Shown: piece by piece, positions 1 through 12,400 of the stretch
How the letters are laid out: each line of letters opens with the position of its first letter
How positions within the stretch are numbered: position 1 is the stretch's first letter
Source of the DNA: Plumapathes pennacea
Taxonomy: Eukaryota; Cnidaria; Anthozoa; Antipatharia; Myriopathidae
DNA length: 64,000 nucleotides
Direction of reading: 5' to 3'
NCBI GenBank assembly: GCA_964036295.1
Contig: OZ038463.1
Location: 12,329,274 to 12,393,273 of the forward strand
Program-made: the position numbers and the translations under genes
Notes under the pieces: generated by a model
Told to the model about the DNA's origin: nothing
Database searches by the model: none
The model's input: only the letters and a program-made list of their open reading frames with translations

Positions 1-16
1 TGGCTCGCTTAACGAA

Positions 17-47
17 CCAATCACGAAGCAGCGCGCCACATAAATTA
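17..47 (+). promoter_or_regulatory. Putative H3 promoter elements
   Basis: A CCAAT box lies at 17-21 and a weak TATA-like ATAAATTA at 40-47, about 50 bases before the H3 start codon. This spacing suits a short-leader histone gene. The assignment rests on motif and position only, and more promoter may lie outside the window. Confidence 0.45.
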
Positions 48-80
48 TGTTGTTGAGTTCATTTGGCATTCGACTGTTAG

Positions 81-506
<426 letters not shown>

Positions 507-527
507 GATCCTCACCTCAAAACCAAC

Positions 528-543
528 GGCTCCTTTAGGAGCC
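528..543 (+). terminator. Histone 3' stem-loop (H3)
   Basis: GGCTCCTTTAGGAGCC forms a six-base-pair stem with a TTTA loop and is followed by ACCAAA, the standard metazoan histone mRNA 3' processing signal bound by SLBP. Confidence 0.97.
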
Positions 544-1494
544 ACCAAATCAATAAAAGCCCTGACTATTAAATATACGCTTCAACAAAATACGTCAGAT
601 ACAAAGCTTATATTATAAAGTTGATCATGTCGAAATCTGTGAACGAGTACTAGTATGTATAAGGAAGCAAAACTGGTTTAGGCAAAATATCAACACATCG
701 ACTACCATGGCAGTTAAATTTGGCATCACTTTGAAGTAGTCCACCATTCTAGTGGAGGTTTATAAAACTGGAAAGTCTTGAGTACAAATACAACTAGAAG
801 ACAGGGTCCTATACACAGTGAAATGCTATAACAGCACACAGAAAACAAGATAAGTCAAGTGTTTCTATTATTATTTTACATTTTTAACTGAAACCCCATA
901 TTGGGGAGCCCGTGATTACACAAATAAATCCACAATTTTTATTCTGACACTCTTACAAAGCAAGGTTCACTGCCGGTCGCGCGCGCGTGTGAGACCCGGG
1001 TGTGAGAGCAAGCTGTTGGCTGTCCTTCTTGGTCGTGAACTATGTTGTTCTCATTCCGCAAATCATTGAATAAGAATATATTTTGAGACAAACTAAAAGT
1101 ACAGAATAACTTCCGAAACTTTTTTGGTTGAAGTTAACGTGCAACAGTTGGAAACTGCCAAGCAATTTAATTCTAAAGCTGCGCATGTATAAAATTCTTC
1201 CGATCTACTCGTTTGTAACACCACCTTTCATTGCTTTTCTTACCTTTTCCTGGCCATACTAACCGTTCTGCCGATCACCTGATATCTATTGTCAAATAAC
1301 CGTTCGAGAAAAGAGCAATTCAACATGCAAAAGTTCGATAATTTGCTTGAATGCGAAGACAAACTAACACAGAGCGCCCATGACACGCGCTCACGTGTTT
1401 CCTCGGTGGTCCGCTTCTTCCAAATAAATAAGTTTCGAACACCGACCGATGCATTCACAGTTCAGATTTGATTTGGCTGTTTGTGTTACTGAAA
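544..1494. other. H3-H1 intergenic region
   Basis: No coding or RNA gene is visible. A TATA-like AAATAAATA at 1422-1430 lies about 65 bases before the H1 start and is the best H1 promoter candidate. A GTGTTT motif at about 1395, the reverse of part of the H1-box AAACACA, may also contribute. Confidence 0.4.
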
Positions 1495-2079
1495 ATGAGC
1501 GCTTCACAAGCAAAGAAAACGACGAAGCCAGCCAAGCCGGCTGAGCACCCTCCGTACAACGAAATGATCAAGGCTGCCATTGGAGCTCTGAAGGAGCGAA
1601 CTGGATCTTCCCGCCAAGCAATCGCCAAGTACATCAAGGCCAACTACAAGGGAATCAGCGACGAGAGTCTCAAGACACACTTGAAACTCGCTCTCAAACG
1701 TGGTGTTGCAGCAGGCAAACTCTTGCAACCAAAAGGCACTGGAGGTTCGGGCTCATTTAAGCTGGCGCCATCAGCGAAAGTGGAAAATAAGCCAAAGAAA
1801 AAGGCAGTTCCAAAGAAGAAGCCAGCCGCCAAACCAAAGGCTGCACCGAAGAAGAAGCCTGCGGCCAAGAAAGCTAAGAAACCAGCTGCCAAGAAGCCTG
1901 CCAAATCCCCCAAGAAAGCGACAAAGAAACCAGCCGTCAAGAAACAGGCTGCTAAAAAACCAGCAGCCAAGAAACCAGCAGCAAAGAAACCTGTAGCGAA
2001 GAAGCCCGCGGCGAAGAAGCCTGCGGCGAAGAAGCCTGCGGCGAAGAAGACTGGAGCGAAAAAGCCCGCCAAGAAGTAA
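1495..2079 (+). CDS. H1: Linker histone H1
   Basis: Linker histone binding nucleosome entry/exit DNA. I chose the ATG at 1495 (MSASQAKK) because it gives the usual short basic N-tail. The 194-residue protein has the winged-helix globular domain at about residues 21-97, from [12 protein letters not shown] to the GSFKLA end. A long Lys/Ala/Pro tail follows, with near-tandem five-residue AAKKP units in its last third, encoded by 15-base near-repeats that probably expand and contract. It is intronless, lies between H3 and H4 on the same strand, and has its own stem-loop 29 bases after the stop. Family assignment is secure; the H1 subtype is not determined. Confidence 0.97.
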   Translation: MSASQAKKTTKPAKPAEHPPYNEMIKAAIGALKERTGSSRQAIAKYIKANYKGISDESLKTHLKLALKRGVAAGKLLQPKGTGGSGSFKLAPSAKVENKPKKKAVPKKKPAAKPKAAPKKKPAAKKAKKPAAKKPAKSPKKATKKPAVKKQAAKKPAAKKPAAKKPVAKKPAAKKPAAKKPAAKKTGAKKPAKK

Positions 2080-2107
2080 AATCTTCAAGTTCAACAAACA
2101 AACAAAC

Positions 2108-2123
2108 GGCTCTTTTAGGAGCC
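2108..2123 (+). terminator. Histone 3' stem-loop (H1), with G-U closing pair
   Basis: GGCTCTTTTAGGAGCC followed by ACCA. The stem matches the other copies except that the loop-closing pair is a T-G wobble. Confidence 0.93.
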
Positions 2124-2643
2124 ACCAAGTGTTCAAAAGCAATGATCATATTAAAACACTATTACACTTCATCATTATAAGAGCGGTAATTATATAAAAT
2201 CTGTCTGATCTTAAAAAAAGCCTGCTCCGCCGCAACGATGTGTTGGAGGTGACTTCATAGCAGGAAGTTGCGCTTTATTTATGGTTGAACATGAATCTAA
2301 AAATTTGAAAACAGATAATTTTATTCCAACATTCTTACGGGAGCTAATTCGTGGGATGAAAAAAGTATATATAATTATTTTGAATCAAGATTCGGACTGT
2401 ATCTCTTAACAAAAGTGAATTATAATACTGTATTTATGCTGGTTTCATTGTGAACATAACGCGAACATCCTATCCAGACAATATTGAACGGGACCCACTG
2501 ATCTGAAAAAACCTTGGGCCTACGAGATTACGCTATCTTTTCTACAAATATGAAAAATTTTAGTTTTCATTTGAAAGTTTTAGTGGTGGTGCAGTGGCAC
2601 TCAAAGGGGCTGACTTCGATACTAATAATAGCGCGCTGTATGC
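2124..2643. other. H1-H4 spacer
   Basis: AT-rich sequence with no ORF, RNA or clear repeat that I can support. Confidence 0.4.
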
Positions 2644-2734
2644 ACCAATCAGAAATTTATCTGGTAATAGCTTGGTGAATGAACCAATCAAAAAATTGAT
2701 ATATCTCCTCTGAGGTCCTCTTTGATGTTATATC
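2644..2734 (+). promoter_or_regulatory. Putative H4 promoter
   Basis: Two CCAAT boxes (2644-2648 and 2683-2687) precede a GGTCC motif at 2714-2718, an element known from H4 promoters, and a TATA-like TTATATC near 2728-2734. The H4 ATG is at 2792. Order and spacing are typical of histone promoters; function is inferred. Confidence 0.5.
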
Positions 2735-2776
2735 ACAGGGACAATTTGACCGCCAAATCATTACCTTCGTTCATAA

Positions 2777-3103
<327 letters not shown>

Positions 3104-3129
3104 AGCTTTTGTCATCACACAAACACAAC

Positions 3130-3145
3130 GGCTTCTTTAGGAGCC
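3130..3145 (+). terminator. Histone 3' stem-loop (H4), with internal wobble
   Basis: GGCTTCTTTAGGAGCC followed by ACCA. One T-G wobble lies in the fifth stem pair compared with the GGCTCC copies of H3, H2B and H2A. Confidence 0.93.
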
Positions 3146-3403
3146 ACCAATTTTGTTGAAAGTTACGCCAATATGCACATCAACTGCTCTGCTCCGCTCT
3201 GACTCGCTGAGTAAAATCGCGCGTTTATAATAAATTTTGCGAATCTGATAAAATGAGCGATTAAAGTAAGACACTTTTTCACACTCCAAGGGTCTTGCAC
3301 AAACTGATTGAAAAACGCATGTCTAACAATCAGATATATATGTCTTCATCGCTCCGAGTGATATGCGCACAGAACTAACCAGGATAATAGATGCATGTGA
3401 CTA

Positions 3404-3576
3404 CAGTGAAACCTCCATACAACGAACCTCATGTTATAACAAAAACTTCGAAATAAACGAACGATATTCTTCAGCCCGTTACATCCTAGTTGCGGTGTAA
3501 AATGTATGGGTGAAGCCACCGTTACAACAAACACATTTTTCTAGTCCTGCGCTTCCGTTATATCGCGGTTTCACTG
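3404..3576. mobile_element. Short Tc1/mariner-like MITE
   Basis: A 173-bp element flanked by TA on both sides (3402-3403 and 3577-3578). Its ends are inverted: CAGTGAAACC on the left and GGTTTCACTG on the right. It has no coding capacity. TA duplication and CAGTG termini are typical of nonautonomous Tc1/mariner elements. It lies in the spacer after H4. Confidence 0.65.
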
Positions 3577-4018
3577 TAAGTGCAATACGCATGCTAATAA
3601 TGAATCGAATATATTGTGTAATGCGAGTCGTACTCGTAGGGGAAAACTGTGTAAAAATTGCGCCGAATCATCTTTCAGTCTTGACGCTTGGCCTATTGTA
3701 AACTGCAGCCAATCATTTGATGGGTATTTCGATCCGCATATTAATTAATTCGCAGGGAAAACTATTATCCCCGAACGAAGTGAGGGAAATATTTACGACG
3801 CTAATGCAGCATAGTCGGCTCATTTGAAGACTCCAAGCGCGTCGCCATCTCGAAATCTAATGTTCGTGTGTTTGTTTGTGCGATGCGACCTTTTTAGGCC
3901 AGGTGCCTAAGGCAATGTCCAAATAAGACAATGACGTAATCATTATCGACTAGCCACCGCCATGTTTTTAAGAAAGATTTAAACGAAGCAACAATTGTAC
4001 GTAACTGCGTTCACGAAA

Positions 4019-4483
4019 ATGAATTTGAAAGCTAGAAAACTTGAAACAGAACGGTCTCGCGAAGCTCGTCTTCAAAAGAGAAGCGAACAGCCACTTCAAG
4101 AGCAAAAGCGGACCGAAGAGAAGACTCCGCAAAGACAACAGCGCATGAATGCCGACCAAAAGCGACATGAACAGAAGCGGGCAACACAGACAACTGCGCA
4201 AAAAGAGCAGCGCTTGAAAGCGAATCGGGACCTTCAGGAGAAAAAGCGGGCCGAAGAGAAGACTCCGCAAAGACAACAGCGCATGAATGCCGACCAAAAG
4301 CGACATGAACAGAAGCGGGTAACACAGACAACTCCGCAAAGGGAACAGCGCTTGAAATCAAATCGGGAGCTTCAGACGCCGTTTTGTGTTAAACTCAGAT
4401 ACTTATTTAGAAAGGACAAGCAACAAAGGTTAGTCAGTGGAAACCGAACAATCACCGTGACAAATATATTGTATCCCGTATAG
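4019..4483 (+). CDS. STPR-type 23-residue repeat protein (small, possibly a transposon remnant)
   Basis: A 154-codon ORF starting at the ATG of MNLKARKLE. Residues about 13-119 consist of about 4.7 copies of a basic, Gln-rich 23-residue unit of the type TPQRQQRMNADQKRHEQKR, the period of the STPR domain described in the silkworm protein FMBP-1 and seen in many animal mobile-element proteins. STPR repeats are charged alpha-helical DNA-binding units. Two repeat pairs are nearly identical at DNA level (about 4104-4180 against 4242-4318), so one 138-base duplication is recent. After ELQ at about 4375 the sequence changes to a non-repeat C-terminus, which suggests truncation or fusion. No catalytic domain is present. 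It interrupts the histone cluster between H4 and H2B. It may be a fragment of a larger Helitron-like or domesticated gene, or a real small protein; expression is unknown. Confidence 0.5.
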   Translation: MNLKARKLETERSREARLQKRSEQPLQEQKRTEEKTPQRQQRMNADQKRHEQKRATQTTAQKEQRLKANRDLQEKKRAEEKTPQRQQRMNADQKRHEQKRVTQTTPQREQRLKSNRELQTPFCVKLRYLFRKDKQQRLVSGNRTITVTNILYPV

Positions 4484-5306
4484 CTTGTAACTTGATCACT
4501 TCAAGAATGTATTAAAATCTGTATGCTGATCATTTTCCCTCGAAGTATTGTTTTACTACGCTTCTGTCGCCAGTTTCGGCTACCGTATTCGCTCAGAGCA
4601 ATCGGAACTTGGAGTCTTGAATGATTTAGTCAGATGTCTTATTTTTCTGTAATCTGACACGCGGTGATTGCAGCGAGAATCGTTCACAAGCCCTTAGAAG
4701 TATTACTGGGTCTGAAGCCCGTGTATAATTTGAAGTAAACTGTTCAAGTTTTGCTTTGATTCTGGGAGAAATCTTGCTGTTTTGAGTGGGTTCACATACA
4801 AAACAATTCGAGCCTATTAAATATGCATGTCTGAATCTGGTGCATGCAGTCCAGAGTAAAAACAAATCGCACAGGAAGCCTATTTAATTGTACTGCCTAT
4901 GAATTCAAAATTGGAAAATCAGTGTTCCTTTTTTCCCGTACTACGACGGCCGACCAACTTCAAACTTTGAGTATTAAATTTTGAGAACGTGCTTGGCAGA
5001 CTGCATGAATTAATTTGACGTGCCGACCGTGGGAAATACGTACTTCGTCACGCAATCAATTCTTTTTTCAACGCAAAAGTATAACACACACCATTCTTTT
5101 TCTCCTTCCTTTGCGTGTAGCACTTGACTTCGAAGAAAAGATCGAGTCAACATTTCAATAAAACAAAGGCTACTCTTGTTGGGAGTTACCAAAGTAAAAG
5201 TCCCATCAATGGCAGAGTGAGGGGGTATCTGCGATTATCGTATTTCTAGTAAATAGGGTGGACGTCGCGTTGGCTCTATCATTTGCAACGAAACTTGTTT
5301 TCAGTC
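4484..5306. other. Spacer between STPR ORF and H2B
   Basis: No convincing gene. The last 60 bases before the H2B ATG hold only a weak TATA-like AAATAG at about 5251-5256 and a GACGTC at 5261-5266, so the H2B promoter is poorly defined by eye. Confidence 0.35.
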
Positions 5307-5672
5307 ATGCCTCCCAAAGTAGCTTCAAAAGGTGGAAAGAAGGCCGCCAAAAAGGTCGCCAGTGGTGACAAAAAGAAGAGGTCTCGCAAACGAAAGGAAA
5401 GCTATGCCATCTACATCTACAAAGTGATGAAGCAAGTGCACCCTGACACTGGCATCTCCAGCAAGGCCATGAGTATCATGAATTCGTTCGTGAACGACAT
5501 CTTCGAGCGCATCGCCGGTGAAGCTTCCCGCCTTGCTCACTACAACAAGAAGTCGACCATCACGTCCCGCGAGATCCAGACGGCTGTGCGTCTGCTTCTT
5601 CCCGGTGAACTGGCCAAACACGCAGTGAGCGAGGGCACCAAGGCTGTCACAAAGTACACCAGCAGCAAGTAA
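5307..5672 (+). CDS. H2B: Histone H2B
   Basis: Core histone forming the H2A-H2B dimer. I chose the ATG at 5307 ([12 protein letters not shown]), giving 121 residues, the usual animal length; an upstream in-frame extension would need a non-ATG start. A Lys-rich N-tail is followed by the histone fold starting [20 protein letters not shown], and the protein ends [10 protein letters not shown] with the conserved C-terminal lysine that is a ubiquitination site. Intronless, convergent with H2A, and followed by a stem-loop 27 bases after the stop. Confidence 0.99.
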   Translation: MPPKVASKGGKKAAKKVASGDKKKRSRKRKESYAIYIYKVMKQVHPDTGISSKAMSIMNSFVNDIFERIAGEASRLAHYNKKSTITSREIQTAVRLLLPGELAKHAVSEGTKAVTKYTSSK

Positions 5673-5699
5673 AGCGGTTTTCCCGCTCAAAAAAACAAC

Positions 5700-5715
5700 G
5701 GCTCCTTTAGGAGCC
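5700..5715 (+). terminator. Histone 3' stem-loop (H2B)
   Basis: GGCTCCTTTAGGAGCC followed by ACCA; perfect six-pair stem. Confidence 0.97.
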
Positions 5716-6465
5716 ACCATATCTGACAAAAGTAAATGCCATGCACTTCAAAATACCAACGCGCAATTCGCAGTTTATGTATAATTTCTAAAATAAAGAT
5801 GGCCAAGAGAGATCAGTTACCAGGTATATTTTCCACGTTCCTTGAAGGCTTCAAGATTAATTTTATACCCGACCACTAACCAGGAGAACGAACGCTCACC
5901 AAGAAGTGCGGCCTAAAAAACAGCATAATTCAGTACTTGGCTTGCATGGTTAACGACTCACTTAGGCGGTGATTACATGCAACGGAGTCAGTACACGAGA
6001 CCGGTACGGACTCGGACTGGTACGTGTCGATACAAATCCTTGTTTCTGTTTACATGAGACGGGTTCGAAAACTCAAGTCAGACCGGTTTTACGCATTGCG
6101 GGAGCGATTACATGGGAAAAACTGCCGAACTAATCTAAGTTGTACCGATCTGAATTCATACTGGTACAACGCAGTACGATGTCCACTTGAAAATGCCGAC
6201 AAACGCGCGCTTTGGAGTTTTTCCGCCTAAAACTAAGGCTTTTTTGAACTATACGAAAATCATGCTGATAATCAAGATCAATATTACATATCCCGCCGTA
6301 TGACACGAAGAACGTAGTCAAAAACTTTCAGGTCTTTATATTGGGTTTAAACCGCGCGCGCAAAATAGATGGTACACTTTACAGGCTTTACGCGTTCGTG
6401 TAATGTGGTTATTGAGCTGACAGACACAGTAAAGTGTTAATGGTCATTTCTCTTATGAATTTGGT
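5716..6465. other. H2B-H2A convergent spacer
   Basis: About 750 bases between two converging histone 3' ends. No ORF of substance, RNA gene or repeat recognised. Confidence 0.4.
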
Positions 6466-6481
6466 GGCTCCTAAAGGAGCC
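6466..6481 (-). terminator. Histone 3' stem-loop (H2A)
   Basis: On the minus strand this reads GGCTCCTTTAGGAGCC followed by ACCAAA, 30 bases beyond the H2A stop. Confidence 0.97.
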
Positions 6482-6511
6482 GTTTGTTTGATAAAGCAGC
6501 AGCGCGCCACT

Positions 6512-6892
6512 TTAGGCTTTTGCCTTCTTCTCGGTCTTCTTGGGCAGCAACACAGCCTGGATGTTAGGCAGCACACCGCCCTGAGCGATGGTCACGCCAC
6601 CCAACAGCTTGTTGAGCTCTTCGTCGTTTCGCACGGCCAACTGAAGATGACGCGGGATGATTCTGGTCTTCTTGTTGTCACGAGCGGCGTTGCCCGCCAG
6701 CTCCAGAATCTCAGCCGACAGATACTCGAGAACAGCGGCCAAGTAGACTGGAGCTCCAGCGCCAACACGCTGAGCGTAGTTGCCTTTGCGGAGAAGACGA
6801 TGGATACGACCGACAGGGAACTGAAGGCCTGCTCGAGATGAGCGGGATTTGGACTTGGTGCCCTTTGCCTTGCCTTTGCCACGTCCAGACAT
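6512..6892 (-). CDS. H2A: Histone H2A
   Basis: Core histone partner of H2B. The 126-residue protein begins [24 protein letters not shown]. It contains the H2A fold, with [20 protein letters not shown] and the acidic-patch stretch [11 protein letters not shown], and ends KKTEKKAKA. There is no SQ(E/D)-Phi C-terminal motif, so it is not H2A.X, and no H2A.Z-type changes are present. It is the only gene of the cluster on the minus strand. A short leader is likely because CCAAT and TATA-like motifs lie within 140 bases upstream. Confidence 0.99.
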   Translation of the reverse strand: MSGRGKGKAKGTKSKSRSSRAGLQFPVGRIHRLLRKGNYAQRVGAGAPVYLAAVLEYLSAEILELAGNAARDNKKTRIIPRHLQLAVRNDEELNKLLGGVTIAQGGVLPNIQAVLLPKKTEKKAKA

Positions 6893-6928
6893 GTTTCCTA
6901 ATTTCTCTTCGATTCAGGAGAAGAAAAT

Positions 6929-7031
6929 GATAAATAGTAGAACCTTGCACTGGTATTTGAAGCGCAGCTTCGCTATGCAGCGGATCGAAATGCACCAATC
7001 GGAACTCAGGTGCTGACCATGAGTAGCCAAT
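6929..7031 (-). promoter_or_regulatory. Putative H2A promoter
   Basis: Reading on the minus strand, inverted CCAAT boxes occur at 7027-7031 and 6995-6999, then TATTTATC at 6929-6938, about 40 bases before the ATG. Spacing fits a compact histone promoter. A second TATA-like stretch near 7055-7065 is less well placed. Confidence 0.5.
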
Positions 7032-9494
7032 CATTGAAAGCGCATTGCAAATTAATTTATAAATAGGTTGAGTGTCAAAGTTCACCATTTTGCAGGCTTT
7101 CTGACAAAAGAAATTAATAATAATAAAACTGGTAAACAAAGCATAATGTGAAATCAGAACGAACGCTGCCGTGGGACAGATTAGTGACGGGGAGGTGCGA
7201 CGGTCTTGCTTGGATTTAAAATTTGCGATTTTTGGTTCTTTTTTGAGTTAAAAATTTTCTTGTGGTCCTGGCAGACTTTTTTCAGGGTTGATAAAAAGCG
7301 TGTTCATGAAGTTATGTCAAACAATTGTTACAATTTCCTCAGTTTTCAGGTTTTAACTATACTACCATGCAAATGACAAGGATTTTTCCCTGTTATAACG
7401 GTTAGAAATATCATGTTCCTCAGTTTCAAAAGGATTCAAACTATTTACACATGCCCTGGGTCCTTTTTCTTTTCTTTTTTTTTTGGGGGGGGGGGGGGGG
7501 GGTGTTGTTCCTTTTCTGGGTAACAAACATCTGGCCTCCGTGTTGCACCTCCCCGTTACTAATACCTAGAGACCAGGATAACGCATGGTAGGGTTATGCT
7601 GACACAAACCAAAATTAAATCCCACAATGAGCCCAGCACCGAAACACCAGCACCTTCATCGGTAGAATGTGATGTTCTTGACTCCCTAAATTAATTCTAA
7701 GGTACAGAAAAGGGATAGAGTGTTTGTGCTGCAGGTATATGTGAAAGGGGTAACATTTTCGGAAAGGAATATGAAAGGGGCACCATTTTTTTTAACATGT
7801 GAAAGATATGTGAAAGTTTAAGGGTTTGGACCTTGGGGTGGCGCCTCCCCGCCGGGGCCTAAAACTTTACTGAGTCAACCCCCGCCCCCCTCCCCCCTCG
7901 GGGTCGCTCGCATCGGATGACGCATGATTTGTGCGTTGCGCTAAACCCCATTGTTGCCAGAGCTAATGTAAAGAACAAAAATTGATAATGCTTTACAAGA
8001 AACAAAAAAGTAAGAAGAGAAAAAAAATGAAAGAAAGAAAGAAAGAAAGAAAGAAAAGTCTACTGGGGATTAGTACAAGTGATTATTGACAGGACGAGGC
8101 CTACCAAGGCCTTGTTTAATTTGACTCGGGCCTTTTTTGGGTTAGACATTTTCTGGCGGAATTTTTGGGGTAGAACAATTTTGGCAGGGACTTGTTTCAT
8201 GGCTCAAAAAAAAAACGTTATTAAGTTATGTCAAGCGATTGTATCAATTTCATATCAGTACATGCAAATGACATCCTATCTCGCATTCTCTTGATGTTTT
8301 ATTTTTATTTAGTTATTTTTCTTTTCTAGTTTCTACTTTTGGTTTTAAGTTTTGAGCCGTTGGACCTATTTTGGGTCTATAGTTTTAGCCTGAATGGGTC
8401 TTGTTTTTTGCGCCTGCCCTTAACCCAAGAACCTCCATTGGTCGAAAATCCCTGAATTGACTGCTGGTCTTGAAATATCCTTGAAATTGTATGCATGATG
8501 CCTTGAAAAGTTCGTGATATGAGGCGGGGGGAGAGATTGTGGCGGGGAGCGGGGTTTTCTAGCTGCGGGTATCACGTCCGTGCAAAAACTGCAAGGTCGC
8601 TTCCGGTGAATGTAGGGGGGCGGGGGGCGGGAGGGAGCCAAGGGCACGGAACTTCAGACCCATTCCCCCACTAAGAAAGACTGACAATCTTCAAGGATTG
8701 CTGAATTTACTCAAGCCAAACAGATAATTTTCAAAACGAACATTGGTCTTGAAAGGCGGTACGAACTCACACCCACGGCTTCCGGCACACGTGATGCGTG
8801 ATTCAGTGAGTCACGTGAATCTTGGACAGCGGTTCCAGGGTTCACAGCAAAATATTTTGCGTTTCGCCGGCGGGGAAAGACCAATGTAAAGAAGTTCGAT
8901 ACGCCACACTTTACAAACGATCCACTCCACCCAGTGTCGACTCCTCTGTGGGGTGAAATACGACCTTACTGGTTGCGTCACGTCTGCCCGAACCGCTTCC
9001 GGTAGGATCTGGTATAAACTGCACTGCTCTCTTTACAATTTCAAGTATTTAATTCATACTTCATATGACTGGTAGGGCTTCAGCTTTGGAGGACAGAAAG
9101 AACGGTTTAACGATATATTGTTTTTCCATTTTGCTTCGTGCTAGTTAATGTTCAACTTCTTCTCGACAGAGTTTACGCAATACAGATTGTACTCTGTTGG
9201 GTATTAGCAGTTGTGTAATTTTTTTATATCTCCGTATAAAAAAGCTCTTGTCTGAACATTTCGTGTAATACAGCGTAAGCTTTGTAGTGAAAGGTTAGGT
9301 CAGAGAAATGATTACTTCATTGTGTATTTGCAGTTTGCTTTTTAAATATACGCAACAGTCGTTCTGCCACTGATCGAGAGAGATGGCTGTTATGGCTGCA
9401 GTGTATTTTCTTTACCCAAGATAACAGTTCTTTGCCACGTCTTATTCTTCAGATCTCTTTAGATTACTGTAGCCACATGAACAAGCTGTAGGAC
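7032..9494. other. Spacer between histone cluster and SLC38-like gene, with a duplicated repeat
   Basis: No gene seen. Two diverged copies of one sequence lie at about 7193-7385 and 8110-8283, sharing GTTATGTCAA and CATGCAAATGACA blocks about 70 bases apart. A run of T followed by 18 G at 7485-7502 and a GAAA microsatellite at about 8029-8056 are also present. The 9,000-9,494 stretch is probably promoter or 5' UTR of the downstream transporter, but I cannot define it. Confidence 0.4.
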
Positions 9495-12400
9495 ATGTCG
9501 CATAGCATCAATATGTCGGAAAAAGAGGCGCTGCTACAAAGAGGAAGCAAATCAAAGTATGGACCAGTGACCGCACTTGCGAGTACAGACGAATTGAGCG
9601 CGACTGTCAGCACTGGAGTGTTTAAATCAAGGTCTCTGCTCCAAATGCCAGGTGACAACGCGTACACTCATGGTATACCTATTTGGAGAGCGGCGTTCTT
9701 GGTGGTTAATTCAGCCCTTGGGGCTGGTATTTTGAACTTTCCACAAGCATATGCTCAGTGTGGGGACATTGCAACTGCTGTGATTACACAAATGGTAAGT
9801 ACTGATATTACTCATATCAGAGGTTAGGCATCTGAGAGGTTTGCATAGAAGAAATATGTTTTGCCCAAGCTCTTTGCACAGCTAGACCCAGCCAGCTGTA
9901 CAAAGGCTACATATGTGTGCTACATGCTTGCTCACCAACTCTGTACACATGGCTCACAGGTTTGGGCTGGAGGGGTACCTATGACCAACTACAAGGGAAG
10001 GCCCCACCCAAAAGGGTCCTTTTTCAAAAGGGGGCAAATTTTTATTTTTGGTATCTAAAAATAATGTTTTGAATGTTCACTTTTATACAGTATTCAGTAA
10101 ATCTTAATGTGACAGTCATACTGTTATTTGTGTTTAGTATTTTGATACTGAAATCCTCTTTCTCTCTTAGTCTTTGTTAGTTTTTATTACTGGAGCCTTC
10201 TTAATCCTGGCTTACTGTGCGGATAAGCATGGATCCCAAAACTTCCAAGAAGTAATGCGAGATGCTCTGGGACCCACTGCATACATAGTGACAGAGATCA
10301 TAGTGCTGGTGTATATGTTTGGCTCAAGTGTGGCATACATGATTATAATTGGAGACCAATTAGAAAGTGGTTGGTATACTGCAATAACTGCATTTCTTAC
10401 CTACTGACTACAGGTATTACTACTAGCAATCTAAGGTCTACATCAGAGGTCTGACATTTGCAATTGAAGAGTCAGCTTCTCTACCCTGGGTGCCAGAGGT
10501 TCCTTGCTCTCGGCAGCTTTGGCTGCGTGGGTCACGAGAGGCTGGGGGCGAGGCCCTTGCCTCAGATCGCCTGGCCCCCAGCCTCTTGCGGCCCACACAG
10601 TCGAAGCTGCAGAGAATGAGAAACCTCTGGCACCCAGGGTACAGCTTCTCATAAAGAAGGTTGAGAGATGTGAGAGGGTAGCCATGCAACAATATTTTTT
10701 TCTAAATATATAAATTGCACTTCTTATTGAGGCTGTAAACTTTAATCTACAGAACTGTTGATCTCTGTGATGTTGTTGTGTTTTGTAGTGGCCCATAGTG
10801 TGAATCCTGACTGTGTGACTCCTGAATGTATGCACTGGTATCAGAGACGTGATTTCCTGATGTGTGTGGTGTGCATCTTCTTGCTCCTACCAATATGTCT
10901 TCCCAAGTCACTGAAGATCCTAAGTTACACAAGGTGCAGTATTGTCTAGAGTTCTCTAATGCATATAATTATCTTATTAGCATAAACTGTATATTTTTAT
11001 GAGTTGTATAATATTTTGATGAGCTGCAATACAATTGACAAGTACAAATATACAATAACATATTGTAATCACATAAGTGTCTTATAAAAATATTAATAAT
11101 ATATAATAAATTTTATAATTTTTTTTGTAGCAACATGCAATATGGCTGTAAATATTTTGCATCTTACTATGTGATATTGGCACATTACTGAAGGGTATCT
11201 GGAACAGGCCAGATCACACCACTGGGGAAATTGCCCTACTTTTTTAGAAGAAGAATTAGAAGAAGAATTATTTACAGTTAATTATTAGTAAAGGTTGAGA
11301 CACCCAAGGACAGGGGAACATTACTTCTCACTTACAAAGTGGGGAATTGAACAGGGAATTCAAACTCTTGACCATGCACCTGCACACTCTACATCACAAA
11401 ATAAAATATTATTATTACCAGTCTAGTTTTTCTTTGTGTTTTAGTTTCAAGACTTTGTATTCCTTGTTGCAGTGCCTTTGGAAGCATCGGTGCAGCTTAT
11501 GTTGGTATAGTTGCTGCTGTGAAGTATTTTGAGCTTGGACCTCAAGTCAGTCCAGACAAGATAAAGTAAGTACTGACCTTTTTGTTATTGTGTCTATGTA
11601 CATTAGACTTGCCAACTCTTTCACTTTTTGCATGAGTCTCCTGAATCCATACCATTTCAACCCCAATTATATTTGAAAGAGTATGTAAGGGTTTATCTGC
11701 AAACTCACCTCTTCTGCTGCTCCACTACTGTAACTCACCTTAATGGATATAAATCTCCCATGCTTTAAATTTATTGAGTGATGTGATCAAAAGCTAGTAC
11801 TTGCCAGAACTTATACTTTCTTGAACTTCATCGGCATAAAGAAAAATGTATGAGGATCGAATCAAGTAGGGTATGATGTATGAAAAATAGATGCCGTTAA
11901 GAATTCCAAGATGATGTTTCGAGTGTTAGCTCTTCAGTGGAGCAAGTGATGAGGATTGCTATCACTACTTGCTCTAATGAAGGGCTAGTGCTTGAAACAT
12001 CAGCTCAGAATTCTTAAGAGTGTCCAAGTTTCATACATTGACACCTAGTCCATTTTATCAGAGAATTTGATCATTGTCATGAAGGCAGTTAATCATGATT
12101 TTTTTTTTGCTGCTAATGTTGATTTTGTAGCCCTTTGATTTTGGCCATATGCAATTTTTCAAGGGGCAGCATTTGCATTATGCATTTTTGAAATAGTCAG
12201 GACAATCACTGTACCTAAAATCAAGCAGTAGGGTTGGATTATTTAACTCAGTTGTGTCTTTCACTATACTTTCAGCCAGAGTATGAAGTATGTCTTGGCT
12301 GACTCTGCTTTTTGCTGTTTTCTTTTTAAGCCCTGGAAATCTGCCATGGACATACACTCTTGCTGCTGTCCCATACCTTTGCTTTGGTTTTCAGGTTAGC

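Noticed and set aside
1644-2072. Long open frames antisense to the H1 tail
   Set aside because: Shadow of the repetitive Lys/Ala/Pro coding sequence; the predicted product is a low-complexity Phe/Ala repeat.
7485-7502. 18-base G run as a G-quadruplex regulatory element
   Set aside because: A simple homopolymer next to a T run in spacer DNA; length is also assembly-sensitive.
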